This document shows positions 15,742 through 24,131 of a stretch of DNA of 64,000 nt, one piece after another. Positions within the stretch are counted from its first letter, which is position 1, and every line of letters begins with the position of its first letter. The stretch spans positions 5,704,001 to 5,768,000 of the forward strand of contig NZ_SHKW01000001.1 of assembly GCF_004217555.1 (NCBI RefSeq), written 5' to 3'. This stretch comes from Edaphobacter modestus (GTDB taxonomy: Bacteria; Acidobacteriota; Terriglobia; Terriglobales; Acidobacteriaceae). The notes beneath the pieces were generated by a model. That model had not been told where the DNA came from, did no database searches, and saw nothing but the letters and a program-made list of their open reading frames with translations. A program made the translations under genes and the position numbers.

Positions 15742-16761
15742 CTAACCGAGCCATTTGGGATTGGCAGCCGTTCCATCAAAGCGACTCGAAGTCTTGAAGA
15801 GCTCGAAGCGGCCTTCGCTGGCGGCGTCCTTCGTGCGGTCCAGCAGCGCTGTAACTTGCGTTTCGCTCAGTGGTTTGAATGTCTTTGCCGCCGTTAATGC
15901 TTGATCGAGAATCTGCGGCGAATCGATTCCGGTAATGACCACGGATACGGGCTGGGTAAGTCCATAGTGCAACGCTTCCATTGGTTCAACCGTTTTGCTG
16001 TCGAGGATGAAGTGGTCCCCAAAGGTCTTCATGGCGAGCACGCCGACGCCCTGTTTCAATGCCACGGGCAATACTTCCTTTGTGAAGGATCGGAAGTGGG
16101 CATCCATTACATTGATCGGCATCTGAACTGTGTCCAGATGAAAGTTGTGCTTCTGTGCCATCTCCAGCATGCGGAGGTGGACTGCAGGATCTTTGTGTCC
16201 CGTGAAGCCAATGTAGCGGATCTTTCCAGCCTGGCGGGCCGCAACTGCTGCCTCGAGAGCTCCCCCGGGTGCAAAGATGCGGTCGGGATCCTCCATACGG
16301 ATCACCTCATGAAACTGCACCAGGTCAATAATGTCGGTTTGGAGGCGGCCGAGCGACTGTTCGAGCTGTTTGTTGTAAGACTCTTTGGTGCGGCCATCCA
16401 TCTTGGTCATCAGGAAAACCTTCTGCCGGTAACCGTCGCGAAGAGCATGCCCCATCCGTACTTCGCTGATGCCGTCGTTATAGTCCCAACAGTTGTCCAT
16501 AAACGTGATACCGGCGTCGATCGCCGACCGGATAAGACGAATGCTGGCATCGGCATCCGGGCTCTTGCCTATGTGGTAACCTCCCAGACCGATGGCCGAG
16601 ACACGCTCGCCCGTGGTGCCAAGGTTGCGGTAGATCATCCCCGGAGACTCGGGCCGCGTTGTGGGCCGAGACGCTGGCGTCTGCGCGGAGGCTAGGGGAA
16701 CGGCAGAGGCGATCCCGACAGCGCTGGCGGATTTGAGAAAGTCGCGACGAAGCATACTCAT
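15742..16761 (-). CDS. Tat-exported aldo/keto reductase
   Basis: 339 aa. The twin-arginine signal MLRRDFLKSASAVGIASAVPLASA predicts export of the folded enzyme. The barrel has the AKR catalytic set: Asp in DAGITFMDNCWDYNDG, its Tyr in the same segment, Lys in FLMTKMDGR and His in LVQFHEV. The C-terminal cofactor segment (VVITGIDSPQILDQAL) is present. It is the sixth gene of the minus-strand lar operon, 54 bases after larB. The substrate is unknown; the sugar-acid context makes an aldehyde or keto-sugar plausible. Confidence 0.9.
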   Translation of the reverse strand: MSMLRRDFLKSASAVGIASAVPLASAQTPASRPTTRPESPGMIYRNLGTTGERVSAIGLGGYHIGKSPDADASIRLIRSAIDAGITFMDNCWDYNDGISEVRMGHALRDGYRQKVFLMTKMDGRTKESYNKQLEQSLGRLQTDIIDLVQFHEVIRMEDPDRIFAPGGALEAAVAARQAGKIRYIGFTGHKDPAVHLRMLEMAQKHNFHLDTVQMPINVMDAHFRSFTKEVLPVALKQGVGVLAMKTFGDHFILDSKTVEPMEALHYGLTQPVSVVITGIDSPQILDQALTAAKTFKPLSETQVTALLDRTKDAASEGRFELFKTSSRFDGTAANPKWLG

Positions 16762-16815
16762 TTGGATGCTTGACCCCCAAAATGAGTTCGATATTCTGGA
16801 GCCTTACCGATCAAT

Positions 16816-17574
16816 TTAGCGCGAATGGTTCGCGGCGCGGGCGATCAGTGTCGCCGTGTAGGCCGCCCCGAAACCGTTGTCGATGTTGACAACGGTAACG
16901 TTAGGCGAACAGGAGTTCAGCATCCCCAGCAACGCGGTTGTCCCCTGAAAACTTGCGCCGTAGCCTACCGAGGTGGGTACGGCAATCACTGGAACGCCTA
17001 CCAGCCCCCCGACGACCGAAGGCAGAGCCCCCTCCATGCCGGCGCAGACGATCACTGCCTGCGCCTGGCTGAGCTGTTCGCGCACGGCCAGCAGACGATG
17101 AATGCCGGCGACTCCTACGTCGTACAGACGGGTGACCTGGGTGCCAAACAACTCTGCCGTAATCGCGGCCTCTTCTGCGACCGTTAGGTCACTGGTGCCC
17201 GCGCAGACAACTGCAATGTGGCCGCTAATCTCTGCGGTCGTCTGGCGAAGGCTCATAGCGCGAGCCTGCGGGTGGTGGGTCGCCTGCGGAACCGCGGCTA
17301 GCACGGCCGCTACGGTTGGTTCATCGACGCGCGTGGCCAGCACGTCAGACCCTGCCGCAGCCATTCGAGCGAAGATCTCTGCCGTCTGGTCAGGAGTCTT
17401 CCCAGCGGCGTAGATCACCTCAGGAAGTCCGGAGCGCAGCGCACGATGGTGATCGATGCGGGCATGGCCGACGTCCTCGAAGGGAAGATGGGCGAGTTGC
17501 TCGCAGGCCTCATCGGCACTGAGATTGCCCCGCTCGACAGAGGCCAGAAGCTCGAGAAGACGATTACGGTTCAT
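16816..17574 (-). CDS. larB: LarB, nicotinate-adenine-dinucleotide carboxylase/hydrolase for nickel-pincer cofactor
   Basis: 252 aa, full length. The N-terminal part (RLLELLASVERGNLSADEACEQL, then the GLPEVIYAAGKTPDQ segment) is followed by a PurE-like domain (AVVCAGTSDLTVAEEAA; VIVCAGMEGALPSVVGGLVGVPVIAVPTSVGYG). LarB carboxylates the pyridinium ring of nicotinic acid adenine dinucleotide and splits the phosphoanhydride, giving the first intermediate of the nickel-pincer nucleotide. It is 9 bases downstream of larC in the same transcript. Confidence 0.95.
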   Translation of the reverse strand: MNRNRLLELLASVERGNLSADEACEQLAHLPFEDVGHARIDHHRALRSGLPEVIYAAGKTPDQTAEIFARMAAAGSDVLATRVDEPTVAAVLAAVPQATHHPQARAMSLRQTTAEISGHIAVVCAGTSDLTVAEEAAITAELFGTQVTRLYDVGVAGIHRLLAVREQLSQAQAVIVCAGMEGALPSVVGGLVGVPVIAVPTSVGYGASFQGTTALLGMLNSCSPNVTVVNIDNGFGAAYTATLIARAANHSR

Positions 17575-17583
17575 CGGATTCCT

Positions 17584-18900
17584 TCAATCGCCCTGGACGC
17601 GTTGATAGGCGGCGATGGCAGATTGCTGTACCTGCTTGACGGGGACATTATGGGCTGCTGCGGCGGTGCGGCAGTCCTCGAACTCCGGAGCCGCGTTGAA
17701 GATCTCGCCCGACCGGGAACCGACCTTGATGCGAATCTCACCGTAAGGAGTACTCACTGTAACGTAAGTGCGATCGAGGCAGGAGCGACGTTCATGGTGG
17801 ATGCGAATCCCCAGCGTGCTCGTTTCGCGCAACAGCAGGTCTTCCAGCACGCTGACCTTCGCGTCGTCCGCGAGAAGCGTAAGAAGTGTACCCAGGCGTC
17901 CTTTCTTCATCTGCACCGCTGTCGACATCACATCGAGCGCGCCCAGGGCGAAGGCGCGTTCTGTCACGTGCGCGAGAATCTGAGGGGAGATGTCGTCCAG
18001 AGCGGTCTCAAGCACAGCCACAGAGGCCTGGTTTCCATCCCCTGCGTCACCGATCGAAAGCCGGAGAACATTGGGAAAGTCTTTGGGATTTCGTGTGCCG
18101 GCCCCATATCCAATCTTCTGAACGCGCATTGCGGGCTGCGCTCCGAACGTGGGAGAGAGCACACGCACGAGGGCAGCTCCTGTGGGCGTCACCAGTTCCT
18201 GCTGAACGTGCGCCGAATAGGTTGGAAATCCGCGAAGCAGATCGGCAGTGGCGGGCGCAGGAACGGGGAAGCGGCCGTGCGCGCAGTCCACCATGCCCCC
18301 GCCAACGTTGAGAGGCGATGCATACCACGCATCCACACCGAGAGCATGAATCCCGGCGCTCGCGGCCACGATGTCCACGATGGCATCGACGGCTCCTACT
18401 TCGTGGAAGTGAATCTTCTCGATGTCGACGTTATGGATCTTCGCTTCGCTTGCTCCCAAGAGCTCAAAGGTCTGGATCGCCGTGCGCTTAACGGGATCGG
18501 CAAGTTTCGCTGAATCGATGAGCTTGCGAATCACAGAGAGCGAGCGGCCGTGGGAGTGCGAATGTTGGTGCGCAGGTTCCTGCTGCTGCTGTTGCGGCGC
18601 ATCATGAGAATGAGAATGGCGGTGGGAGTGAGAGTGCTGTTGACCCTCGTGATGGTGGTGCTCATGAGTGTGGCTGTGCGCAAGGGCAGGCTCTTCGGCA
18701 GGCTTGCCATTCTCAAGAACTCGCACGCTGGTGGCCGAGATTCCGCTGCGATCGGCCTTGCTGAGCGTGAGCGACGCGCCAAGGTCGAGAGTTTTCACCG
18801 CATCGTGGAGAACTTCTGCCGGAACACCGGAGTCGATAAGAGCTCCGAGAAACATATCGCCGCTGATGCCAGCGAAGCAATCGAGATAAGCGATGCGCAT
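17584..18900 (-). CDS. larC: LarC, nickel insertion enzyme for the pincer cofactor
   Basis: 438 aa in one uninterrupted frame; some LarC genes need a ribosomal frameshift, this one does not. Begins MRIAYLDCFAGISGDMFLGAL, with the conserved IHFHEVGAVDAIVDIV core and the C-terminal metal-insertion domain. Residues about 74-118 are a His-rich insert of about 17 histidines plus a Gln run, fitting nickel storage or handover. LarC performs CTP-dependent insertion of nickel into the dithiolated pyridinium nucleotide. It lies 5 bases downstream of larE and 9 before larB. Confidence 0.96.
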   Translation of the reverse strand: MRIAYLDCFAGISGDMFLGALIDSGVPAEVLHDAVKTLDLGASLTLSKADRSGISATSVRVLENGKPAEEPALAHSHTHEHHHHEGQQHSHSHRHSHSHDAPQQQQQEPAHQHSHSHGRSLSVIRKLIDSAKLADPVKRTAIQTFELLGASEAKIHNVDIEKIHFHEVGAVDAIVDIVAASAGIHALGVDAWYASPLNVGGGMVDCAHGRFPVPAPATADLLRGFPTYSAHVQQELVTPTGAALVRVLSPTFGAQPAMRVQKIGYGAGTRNPKDFPNVLRLSIGDAGDGNQASVAVLETALDDISPQILAHVTERAFALGALDVMSTAVQMKKGRLGTLLTLLADDAKVSVLEDLLLRETSTLGIRIHHERRSCLDRTYVTVSTPYGEIRIKVGSRSGEIFNAAPEFEDCRTAAAAHNVPVKQVQQSAIAAYQRVQGD

Positions 18901-18905
18901 GGGAG

Positions 18906-19745
18906 CTATTGTTTCACGGTGGCCGAGGTGATGGCGGTAGCGGGCAGGATGTCGTTCATCGAGCCGGAGCGATATCCCTGTGTGTCGAGCGTGATGTAGC
19001 GAAAACCTAATGGGCGCAGTGCCGCAGTGATGCGGTCGAGTACCTCGACATCGAGAGCCCGGGGCAGCTCCGGACGTGCGATCTCGATACGTGCAAGATC
19101 GCCATGATGGCGCACCCGCACCTGGCGAAATCCCATACCGTGCAACGCCTCTTCCGCCTGTTCCACCTGCGCCAGATTCTCGCGCGTGACTGGACGGCCA
19201 TATTCGATTCGGGAAGAGAGACAGGCGGAGGAGGGCTTATCCCACAGTTCGAGGCCAGCCTCGTGGGCCAGCTGCCGGATCTCGGTCTTTGTGAGCTGTG
19301 CCGTCACCAGCGGGGCGAGCGCGTTGTGTTGCGATGCGGCCTGCTGGCCCGGGCGAAACTCTCCGCGATCATCGAGGTTCATTCCGTAGGCGAGATGCCG
19401 GAAACCGCGCGCGGAGCGTTCCGTCTCCATCCGGGTGAAGAGCTCATCCTTGCAATGAAAACAGCGCTGAGAATCGTTTCGCTGATAGTCGGGATTGTCG
19501 AGCTCCGACGTTGGCAGAATGTGCGTCGGAATCCTGTGACGAGCGGTGAAGGCAAGGGCTGCCGCCAGCTCCGCGCGAGGCAGGGAGGCGGAGTCCGCGA
19601 TCACGGCAAGCATGCCGTCGCCGAGCGCCTGAAAGGCAGCCCAGGCGAGGAAGGCCGAGTCGGTCCCGCCCGAGTAGGCCACCATCACGCTGCCAAGATC
19701 CTTGAGGGTCGTCTCGAGCAGGCCGCGTTTTGAAGCAAGGTCCAT
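18906..19745 (-). CDS. larE: LarE, ATP-dependent sacrificial sulfur transferase
   Basis: 279 aa from ATG 19745; an upstream reading frame extension of 64 residues runs into the preceding gene and is unlikely. The PP-loop SGGTDS is at 25-30. The sulfur-donating Cys is in KPSSACLSSRI at residue 175, matching the sacrificial Cys176 of Lactobacillus LarE. A CxxC-type RCFHCKDELF motif follows the adenylation core. LarE adenylates the carboxylates of the LarB product and gives up its cysteine sulfur, so it is used once per sulfur unless recharged. It is third in the operon. Confidence 0.95.
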   Translation of the reverse strand: MDLASKRGLLETTLKDLGSVMVAYSGGTDSAFLAWAAFQALGDGMLAVIADSASLPRAELAAALAFTARHRIPTHILPTSELDNPDYQRNDSQRCFHCKDELFTRMETERSARGFRHLAYGMNLDDRGEFRPGQQAASQHNALAPLVTAQLTKTEIRQLAHEAGLELWDKPSSACLSSRIEYGRPVTRENLAQVEQAEEALHGMGFRQVRVRHHGDLARIEIARPELPRALDVEVLDRITAALRPLGFRYITLDTQGYRSGSMNDILPATAITSATVKQ

Positions 19746-19782
19746 ACCTCTGTAGATGCTAGACCAGTCCGCCGCGATTGTC

Positions 19783-20790
19783 TTAAGGGGTGTTGATCTG
19801 GCGCCAGATATCCGGATCGACCGGTATCCCAAGTCTAAGATTCTCCTCGCGGAGATGAAGAGTCTGCTCCCCCGGATAGCGGATCGGCTCGTTCGAGTCC
19901 AGAGGAGTGGCTTGATGAAGGTGTTCCAGGATGCCATCGGCGATATGGTTCAACTCGTTCGAGGCAGCTAGGTTTGCAGGGTCGATTGCGAGGAAGATCT
20001 GTGACTGGCCGGTCTCCAGCGTCGGCTCCAAGGCAAGCTGATGTGTAGCCAGGCCGCCGGAGAGCATGGCGCCGATCATGTCCAGGACCAGCGACAGCCC
20101 AGACCCCTTCCAGTACCCGATCGGAAGTGCGCGCTGGCATGCCTCGATCGCCGCGGCATCCTGCGTAAGGTGGCCTTCACTGTCGAATCCTCCCGGAACC
20201 GGCAGCGGTTGATTGCGCTTGGCGTAAGACGCGAGCGCACCGTAGGAGAACTGGCTCATCGCCATGTCGAGTACGACGTGTTCTCCATTCGCTCTCGGGA
20301 CAGCAATCACAAATGGATTATTGCCCAGCGTCGGCACCGCTGTGCCCCAGGCCGGGAGATTCGCCAACGTGTTAGACCAGCACATCGCAAACATGCCCGC
20401 ATCGGCGGCCTGCCACCCAAAGGCTCCGCCGCGCATCCAGTGGTTCGAATTGGCCAGGGCTACCGCACCGATGCCATTCGCGCGTGAGAGTTCTATGGTG
20501 CGCTGCATCGCAAGATGGGCATTTACGTTGCCAACTCCCCGATTGCCATTCCACCGTTCGATGCTCCCGAACGCCGCAGTGCGAGTTGGTCTTGCTTGCA
20601 CGTCGATGCTTCCATTCAGCACCATCGCCTCAAAGCGAGGGAAGCGATTCAGGCCGTGCGAGTAGATGCCATCGCGAGTGGTCTCTGCAAAGAGACGGGC
20701 TGAGAGCTGTGCTGCTTCCGAGGGAAGACCGAGGCGCAGCATCGCTTGTTCAAGGGCGGCATAGAGATCAGCGAAGGGAACACGAAGCAT
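19783..20790 (-). CDS. Ldh2/malate-lactate-type dehydrogenase, YiaK-like
   Basis: 335 aa. Closest in appearance to 2,3-diketo-L-gulonate reductase YiaK: NSNHWMRGGAFGWQAADAGM with the conserved catalytic His, LGNNPFVIAVPR, VLDMAMSQFSYG and LPIGYWKGSGLSLVLDMIGAMLSGG. It is a non-Rossmann NAD(P)H-dependent reductase of a 2-keto sugar acid or related 2-hydroxyacid. Its place inside the lar operon (37 bases before larE) suggests that the pincer enzyme served here acts on hydroxy or sugar acids that this enzyme also handles. The substrate is inferred. Confidence 0.88.
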   Translation of the reverse strand: MLRVPFADLYAALEQAMLRLGLPSEAAQLSARLFAETTRDGIYSHGLNRFPRFEAMVLNGSIDVQARPTRTAAFGSIERWNGNRGVGNVNAHLAMQRTIELSRANGIGAVALANSNHWMRGGAFGWQAADAGMFAMCWSNTLANLPAWGTAVPTLGNNPFVIAVPRANGEHVVLDMAMSQFSYGALASYAKRNQPLPVPGGFDSEGHLTQDAAAIEACQRALPIGYWKGSGLSLVLDMIGAMLSGGLATHQLALEPTLETGQSQIFLAIDPANLAASNELNHIADGILEHLHQATPLDSNEPIRYPGEQTLHLREENLRLGIPVDPDIWRQINTP

Positions 20791-20822
20791 GAATGCAGTG
20801 TAGAAGAAGGCCTGGCAGTCCG

Positions 20823-21581
20823 TTAGCGCATCAGTGCGGGAAGCCTATCGCTGATGCCGAACAGAAAAATCGCTCCGATCACAAAGCTATAGGCCGCCGT
20901 GAGCGAAGTGACGAACATCTGCAGCTTCGGGCGATGTTTGCTCGAAGCGAAGATGCCGGAGGCGGAGGCTGTCATCAGCGTATTCATCACCAGCAGGCCG
21001 GCGATAAAGCAGAGCAACCCAAGAAAGCCCCGGCTGGTCCCGCCCAGATTAGCCGCCAGCAGAAAAAGCAGAAGCTGCGAGGGGGTCTCAGCGCCCAGGC
21101 CATGAATAATACCCACAACAAAGACGGAGCTGCGATCGTACCGAAAGCGGAACGGCTCTGGCCGTGGCAGCTCGGGATTCCCAAGACTGCGCAGCTTCCA
21201 TCCTGCGTAGCGTGCCCCGGAGACCAGAAGAGCAATACGGCTGGCAGGGATGGCATGCTGATGCGTCGCATTGGGCCGGCGGCGAAGGAAGGTGATCAGC
21301 ACATAGAGCGCAAGAACGATTAGAGTGGCCCCTACCAGCCGCTCGCCCCAGGCATCGAGATGTGGAGGCATCCCAAGGTGAAGAAAGATGACCGCCGCTC
21401 CGAGAATAGTCACGGTAAGCGCATGGCCAAGCGCGTAGAGCAGCCCAAGCCGCATGCCTTCCCGCCACGTTCGTTGCACGCTCGTGATATCCGTGATTGC
21501 TGCCAGGTGGTCATAATCGAACCCATGGCGAAGGCCCAGTAAAGCGCAGGAGAACAGGGCGAGTTCGAGAGCGGAAGACAT
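20823..21581 (-). CDS. NicO-type nickel/cobalt permease
   Basis: 252 aa from ATG 21581. The first helix carries the nickel signature HX4DH in LRHGFDYDHLAAITDIT, and further membrane segments follow (ALGHALTVTILGAAVIFLHLG; IIHGLGAETPSQLLLFLLAA; the last one FVIGAIFLFG). It imports Ni(II), or less likely Co(II), across the inner membrane. It is the first gene of the operon that makes the nickel-pincer cofactor, so a nickel role is well supported by context. The intergenic gap to the divergent oxidoreductase gene is about 130 bases. Confidence 0.92.
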   Translation of the reverse strand: MSSALELALFSCALLGLRHGFDYDHLAAITDITSVQRTWREGMRLGLLYALGHALTVTILGAAVIFLHLGMPPHLDAWGERLVGATLIVLALYVLITFLRRRPNATHQHAIPASRIALLVSGARYAGWKLRSLGNPELPRPEPFRFRYDRSSVFVVGIIHGLGAETPSQLLLFLLAANLGGTSRGFLGLLCFIAGLLVMNTLMTASASGIFASSKHRPKLQMFVTSLTAAYSFVIGAIFLFGISDRLPALMR

Positions 21582-21712
21582 GATTTCTTTTGGTAGGGTA
21601 CGAGGTGCGGGAGGAGGGCGCAACCTGCAGTCCTTTGCGGTTATCCGTCAAAGCTGGTATCACTTTTGTGAATAGAACTCATGTTGGACAGGTAAAAAGA
21701 GAGGTTCTGGGA

Positions 21713-22792
21713 ATGGATTTCGAGAAGATTGTCAGCGGGGCCGCCGCGCCGCGTCCGCGAGCAGCACGGCCCATCATCATGATCGGTGCCGGCGGCATCG
21801 TTCATGACGCACACTTGCCCGCCTATGCGAAGGCCGAATTTCCCGTGGCGGCGCTGGTGGACGTGAGCCTCAAAAAGGCGGAAGCTTTGGCGAAAGAGTT
21901 CAACATCCCCCGGGCCTTTTCGTCCGTCGCCGAAGCCATTCGCTTTTCGCCGCCAGATTCTGTGTTCGACATCGCGATCCCCGCGAAAGTCCTTCCTTCC
22001 ATCCTTGCGCAGCTACCCGATGGAGCGGCCGTGCTGATGCAGAAGCCCATGGGAGATACGCTCGGCGAGGCGGTCGAAATTCTGCGCATCTGCCGCAGGA
22101 AGGGACTCACGGCTGCGGTCAACTTCCAGCTTCGCTGGGCCCCCAACATGCTGGCTGCGCGCGCAATCACCACCTCCGGAGCACTCGGAGAGCTGCACGA
22201 CATGGAGGTGAAGATCAGCGTCCACATGCCGTGGGAGCTGTGGAGCTTCCTTAGCAGCGCTCCCAGACTGGAGATTCTCTATCACTCCATTCACTACGTC
22301 GATCTGGTGCGGAGCTGGCTCGGTAATCCTCGCAGCGTTTACGCGAAAACGGTCAAGAGTCCACGAACGCCCACTCTTGCGGCGACCAAGAGCGTTATCG
22401 TTCTCGACTATGGCGACGACAAGCGGGCTTTCGTAGCGACGAATCACAGCCACGACTTCGATCCCCAAATGCAGCGAAGCTTCGTGCAATGGGAAGGAAT
22501 GACCGGAGCCATGCGGGCGCAGATGGGCGTCAACCTCAACTATCCCGCCGGCCTTCCGGACAACCTGGAATATGTCCTGCGAGATGGTACTGGCTGGAAG
22601 CAGGCAGAGGTAGGCGGTAATTGGTTCCCCGATGCATTTATGGGGTCCATGGGGTCATTGCAGGCTTACGTTCAGGGCGAGGCCAACACATTGCCCACCA
22701 GCGTCGAAGATGCCATCGACACGATGCGAACAGTGGAGGCGGCATATCTTTCAAGCGAACGCGGAGGCACGGAACTTCCGCCTGTCGAGTGA
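21713..22792 (+). CDS. Gfo/Idh/MocA family oxidoreductase
   Basis: 359 aa from ATG 21713. The N-terminal Rossmann part starts IIMIGAGGIVHDAHLPAYAK and carries the family EKP-like motif as MQKPMG; the C-terminal alpha/beta part has the conserved His in ILYHSIHYVDLVRSWLG. It is an NAD(P)-dependent sugar or polyol oxidoreductase. It is divergent from the nickel permease and next to the ketouronate genes. The substrate is unknown; the surroundings make a sugar-acid derivative likely. Confidence 0.88.
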   Translation: MDFEKIVSGAAAPRPRAARPIIMIGAGGIVHDAHLPAYAKAEFPVAALVDVSLKKAEALAKEFNIPRAFSSVAEAIRFSPPDSVFDIAIPAKVLPSILAQLPDGAAVLMQKPMGDTLGEAVEILRICRRKGLTAAVNFQLRWAPNMLAARAITTSGALGELHDMEVKISVHMPWELWSFLSSAPRLEILYHSIHYVDLVRSWLGNPRSVYAKTVKSPRTPTLAATKSVIVLDYGDDKRAFVATNHSHDFDPQMQRSFVQWEGMTGAMRAQMGVNLNYPAGLPDNLEYVLRDGTGWKQAEVGGNWFPDAFMGSMGSLQAYVQGEANTLPTSVEDAIDTMRTVEAAYLSSERGGTELPPVE

Positions 22793-22824
22793 CAGGACGA
22801 CATCTGCTTTTCGAAAGCGTACCT

Positions 22825-23016
22825 CTACGGCTTCCTGGAGCGATCCATGGCATCCTTCGAATGCCGCAGCGCTTCAATGGACTGCTCGTGCGCCTTCTGT
22901 GAGAGCTCATGCGCGGTGAGGTGGTCAGCTTTGTCATGCGATGCGGCTGCCGCCCTGTGGGCGTGCGCCGCGAGGTTATGAAGCTCTGCGGCGCGTTCGT
23001 GTGGATTCTCTGACAT
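22825..23016 (-). CDS. Small Ala/His-rich protein, 63 aa
   Basis: Begins MSENPHERAAELHNLAAHAHRAAAASHDKAD and continues Ala/His/Lys-rich with likely long helices; it has no signal peptide. GGGGGA lies 5 bases before the ATG at 23016, supporting a real gene. I recognise the style of small conserved acidobacterial proteins but not a function. It lies 29 bases downstream of kduD on the same strand, so it could be the second gene of that transcript. Seven histidines could bind metal; this is speculation. Confidence 0.65.
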   Translation of the reverse strand: MSENPHERAAELHNLAAHAHRAAAASHDKADHLTAHELSQKAHEQSIEALRHSKDAMDRSRKP

Positions 23017-23045
23017 GGGTTGTTCCCCCGTTCAGAAAAACGGTT

Positions 23046-23807
23046 TCAGCGTCCCATCCATCCGCCATCCACTGTGATGACTGTGCCCGTCACGTAGTCG
23101 CTTGCTGCCGAGCTGAGATACAAAGCGGCTCCGGCTATGTCTATCGGTTGACCCCAGCGGGCTGCGGGGATGCGCTCGAGAATCTGGCGATTGCGGGTCT
23201 CATCGGCCTGCAGGGGTTCCGTATTCGTAGTCGAAATGTACCCAGGCGCGATGGCGTTGACCTGAATTCCTTTCACGGCCCACTCATTTGCCAGCGACTT
23301 GGTTAGTTGAGCCACGCCGCCTTTGCTGGCCGCATAGGCAGGCACGCGGATGCCTCCCTGGAAGCTGAGCAGCGATGCGATGTTGACGATCTTGCCGGGA
23401 GCATTTCTTGCCATCATGTCGCGTCCGGCCAGCTGCGAAAGCTGAAAGACGCTGGTCAGATTCACCTGCAGAACCGTCTGCCAGTCTTCTATCGGATACT
23501 CTGCTGCTGGATGACGAATGATGGTTCCGGCGTTATTGATGAGGATGTCGATCCTGCCGAACTTGTCTTTGACCTTGGCAAAAAGCTCCTCCGCTCCCGT
23601 CGGCGAGGAAAGGTCAGCCTGGAATGCGGCGGCCTTTTCGCCGATCGCTTCAGCGGTCTCCGTAGCGACACGGCGGTTTCCATGGACGGCGACGGTGGCG
23701 CCCGCCTGCGCAAGCGCCTCTGCAATGGCGGCTCCCAGGCCTGTGGCGGCGCCTGTCACGAGGGCGACTTTCTGGTCGAGACGGAAGAGATCGAGGATGT
23801 TTTGCAT
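23046..23807 (-). CDS. kduD: 2-dehydro-3-deoxy-D-gluconate 5-dehydrogenase KduD
   Basis: 253 aa SDR. TGAATGLGAAIA is the cofactor motif, NNAGTIIR the NAG motif, IASLLSFQGG carries the Ser, and YAASKGGVAQLTKSLANEWA the Tyr and Lys. The C-terminal end TGTVITVDGGWMGR is typical of KduD. It interconverts 2,5-diketo-3-deoxygluconate and KDG in uronate breakdown. It is divergent from kduI across 324 bases, with all other steps of the route next door. Confidence 0.92.
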   Translation of the reverse strand: MQNILDLFRLDQKVALVTGAATGLGAAIAEALAQAGATVAVHGNRRVATETAEAIGEKAAAFQADLSSPTGAEELFAKVKDKFGRIDILINNAGTIIRHPAAEYPIEDWQTVLQVNLTSVFQLSQLAGRDMMARNAPGKIVNIASLLSFQGGIRVPAYAASKGGVAQLTKSLANEWAVKGIQVNAIAPGYISTTNTEPLQADETRNRQILERIPAARWGQPIDIAGAALYLSSAASDYVTGTVITVDGGWMGR

Positions 23808-24131
23808 ACTTCGTCACTGTACCGGCGCTTACTCCGCCGAGCAAATTGAATAGTTTCTACTGTTGCCCGGATAGTCTGGCGGACCGTGTTCCGCGTGCGG
23901 TTATTGGTGTTTTATTGACGGTCGTGAATTTCGTTTCGTATCGTGGGTAGGGCCGTCTCGGTTCCGGGCGTTGAGCTTTGGCGCTTAGGATGGACATGAG
24001 ACGAGACCGGTTTGCTCGGCGGGACATTTAGGTCATATGGCTTAGGGCTGCGGAAGCAGGGACGATATCCTTGTTTCACGCCACCATAAATGAGCAGCTG
24101 CGGAGAGGTTCCGCAACAGAGGAGAAATGCG
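23808..24131. other. Divergent kduD/kduI intergenic region
   Basis: 324 bases without a gene. A candidate promoter toward kduI lies at 23915-23944. No clear KdgR-type palindrome was found; no uronate regulator gene is in the neighbourhood. Confidence 0.5.
23915..23944 (+). promoter_or_regulatory. Possible promoter of the kduI operon
   Basis: TTGACG at 23915-23920, 18-base spacer, TATCGT at 23939-23944. Fair -35, weak -10; the leader to kduI would be about 180 bases. Confidence 0.35.

Noticed and set aside
16825..18513. Long plus-strand open frames opposite larB and larC
   Set aside because: They are shadows of the GC-rich minus-strand lar genes; the lar proteins carry the family motifs, the plus-strand frames carry none.
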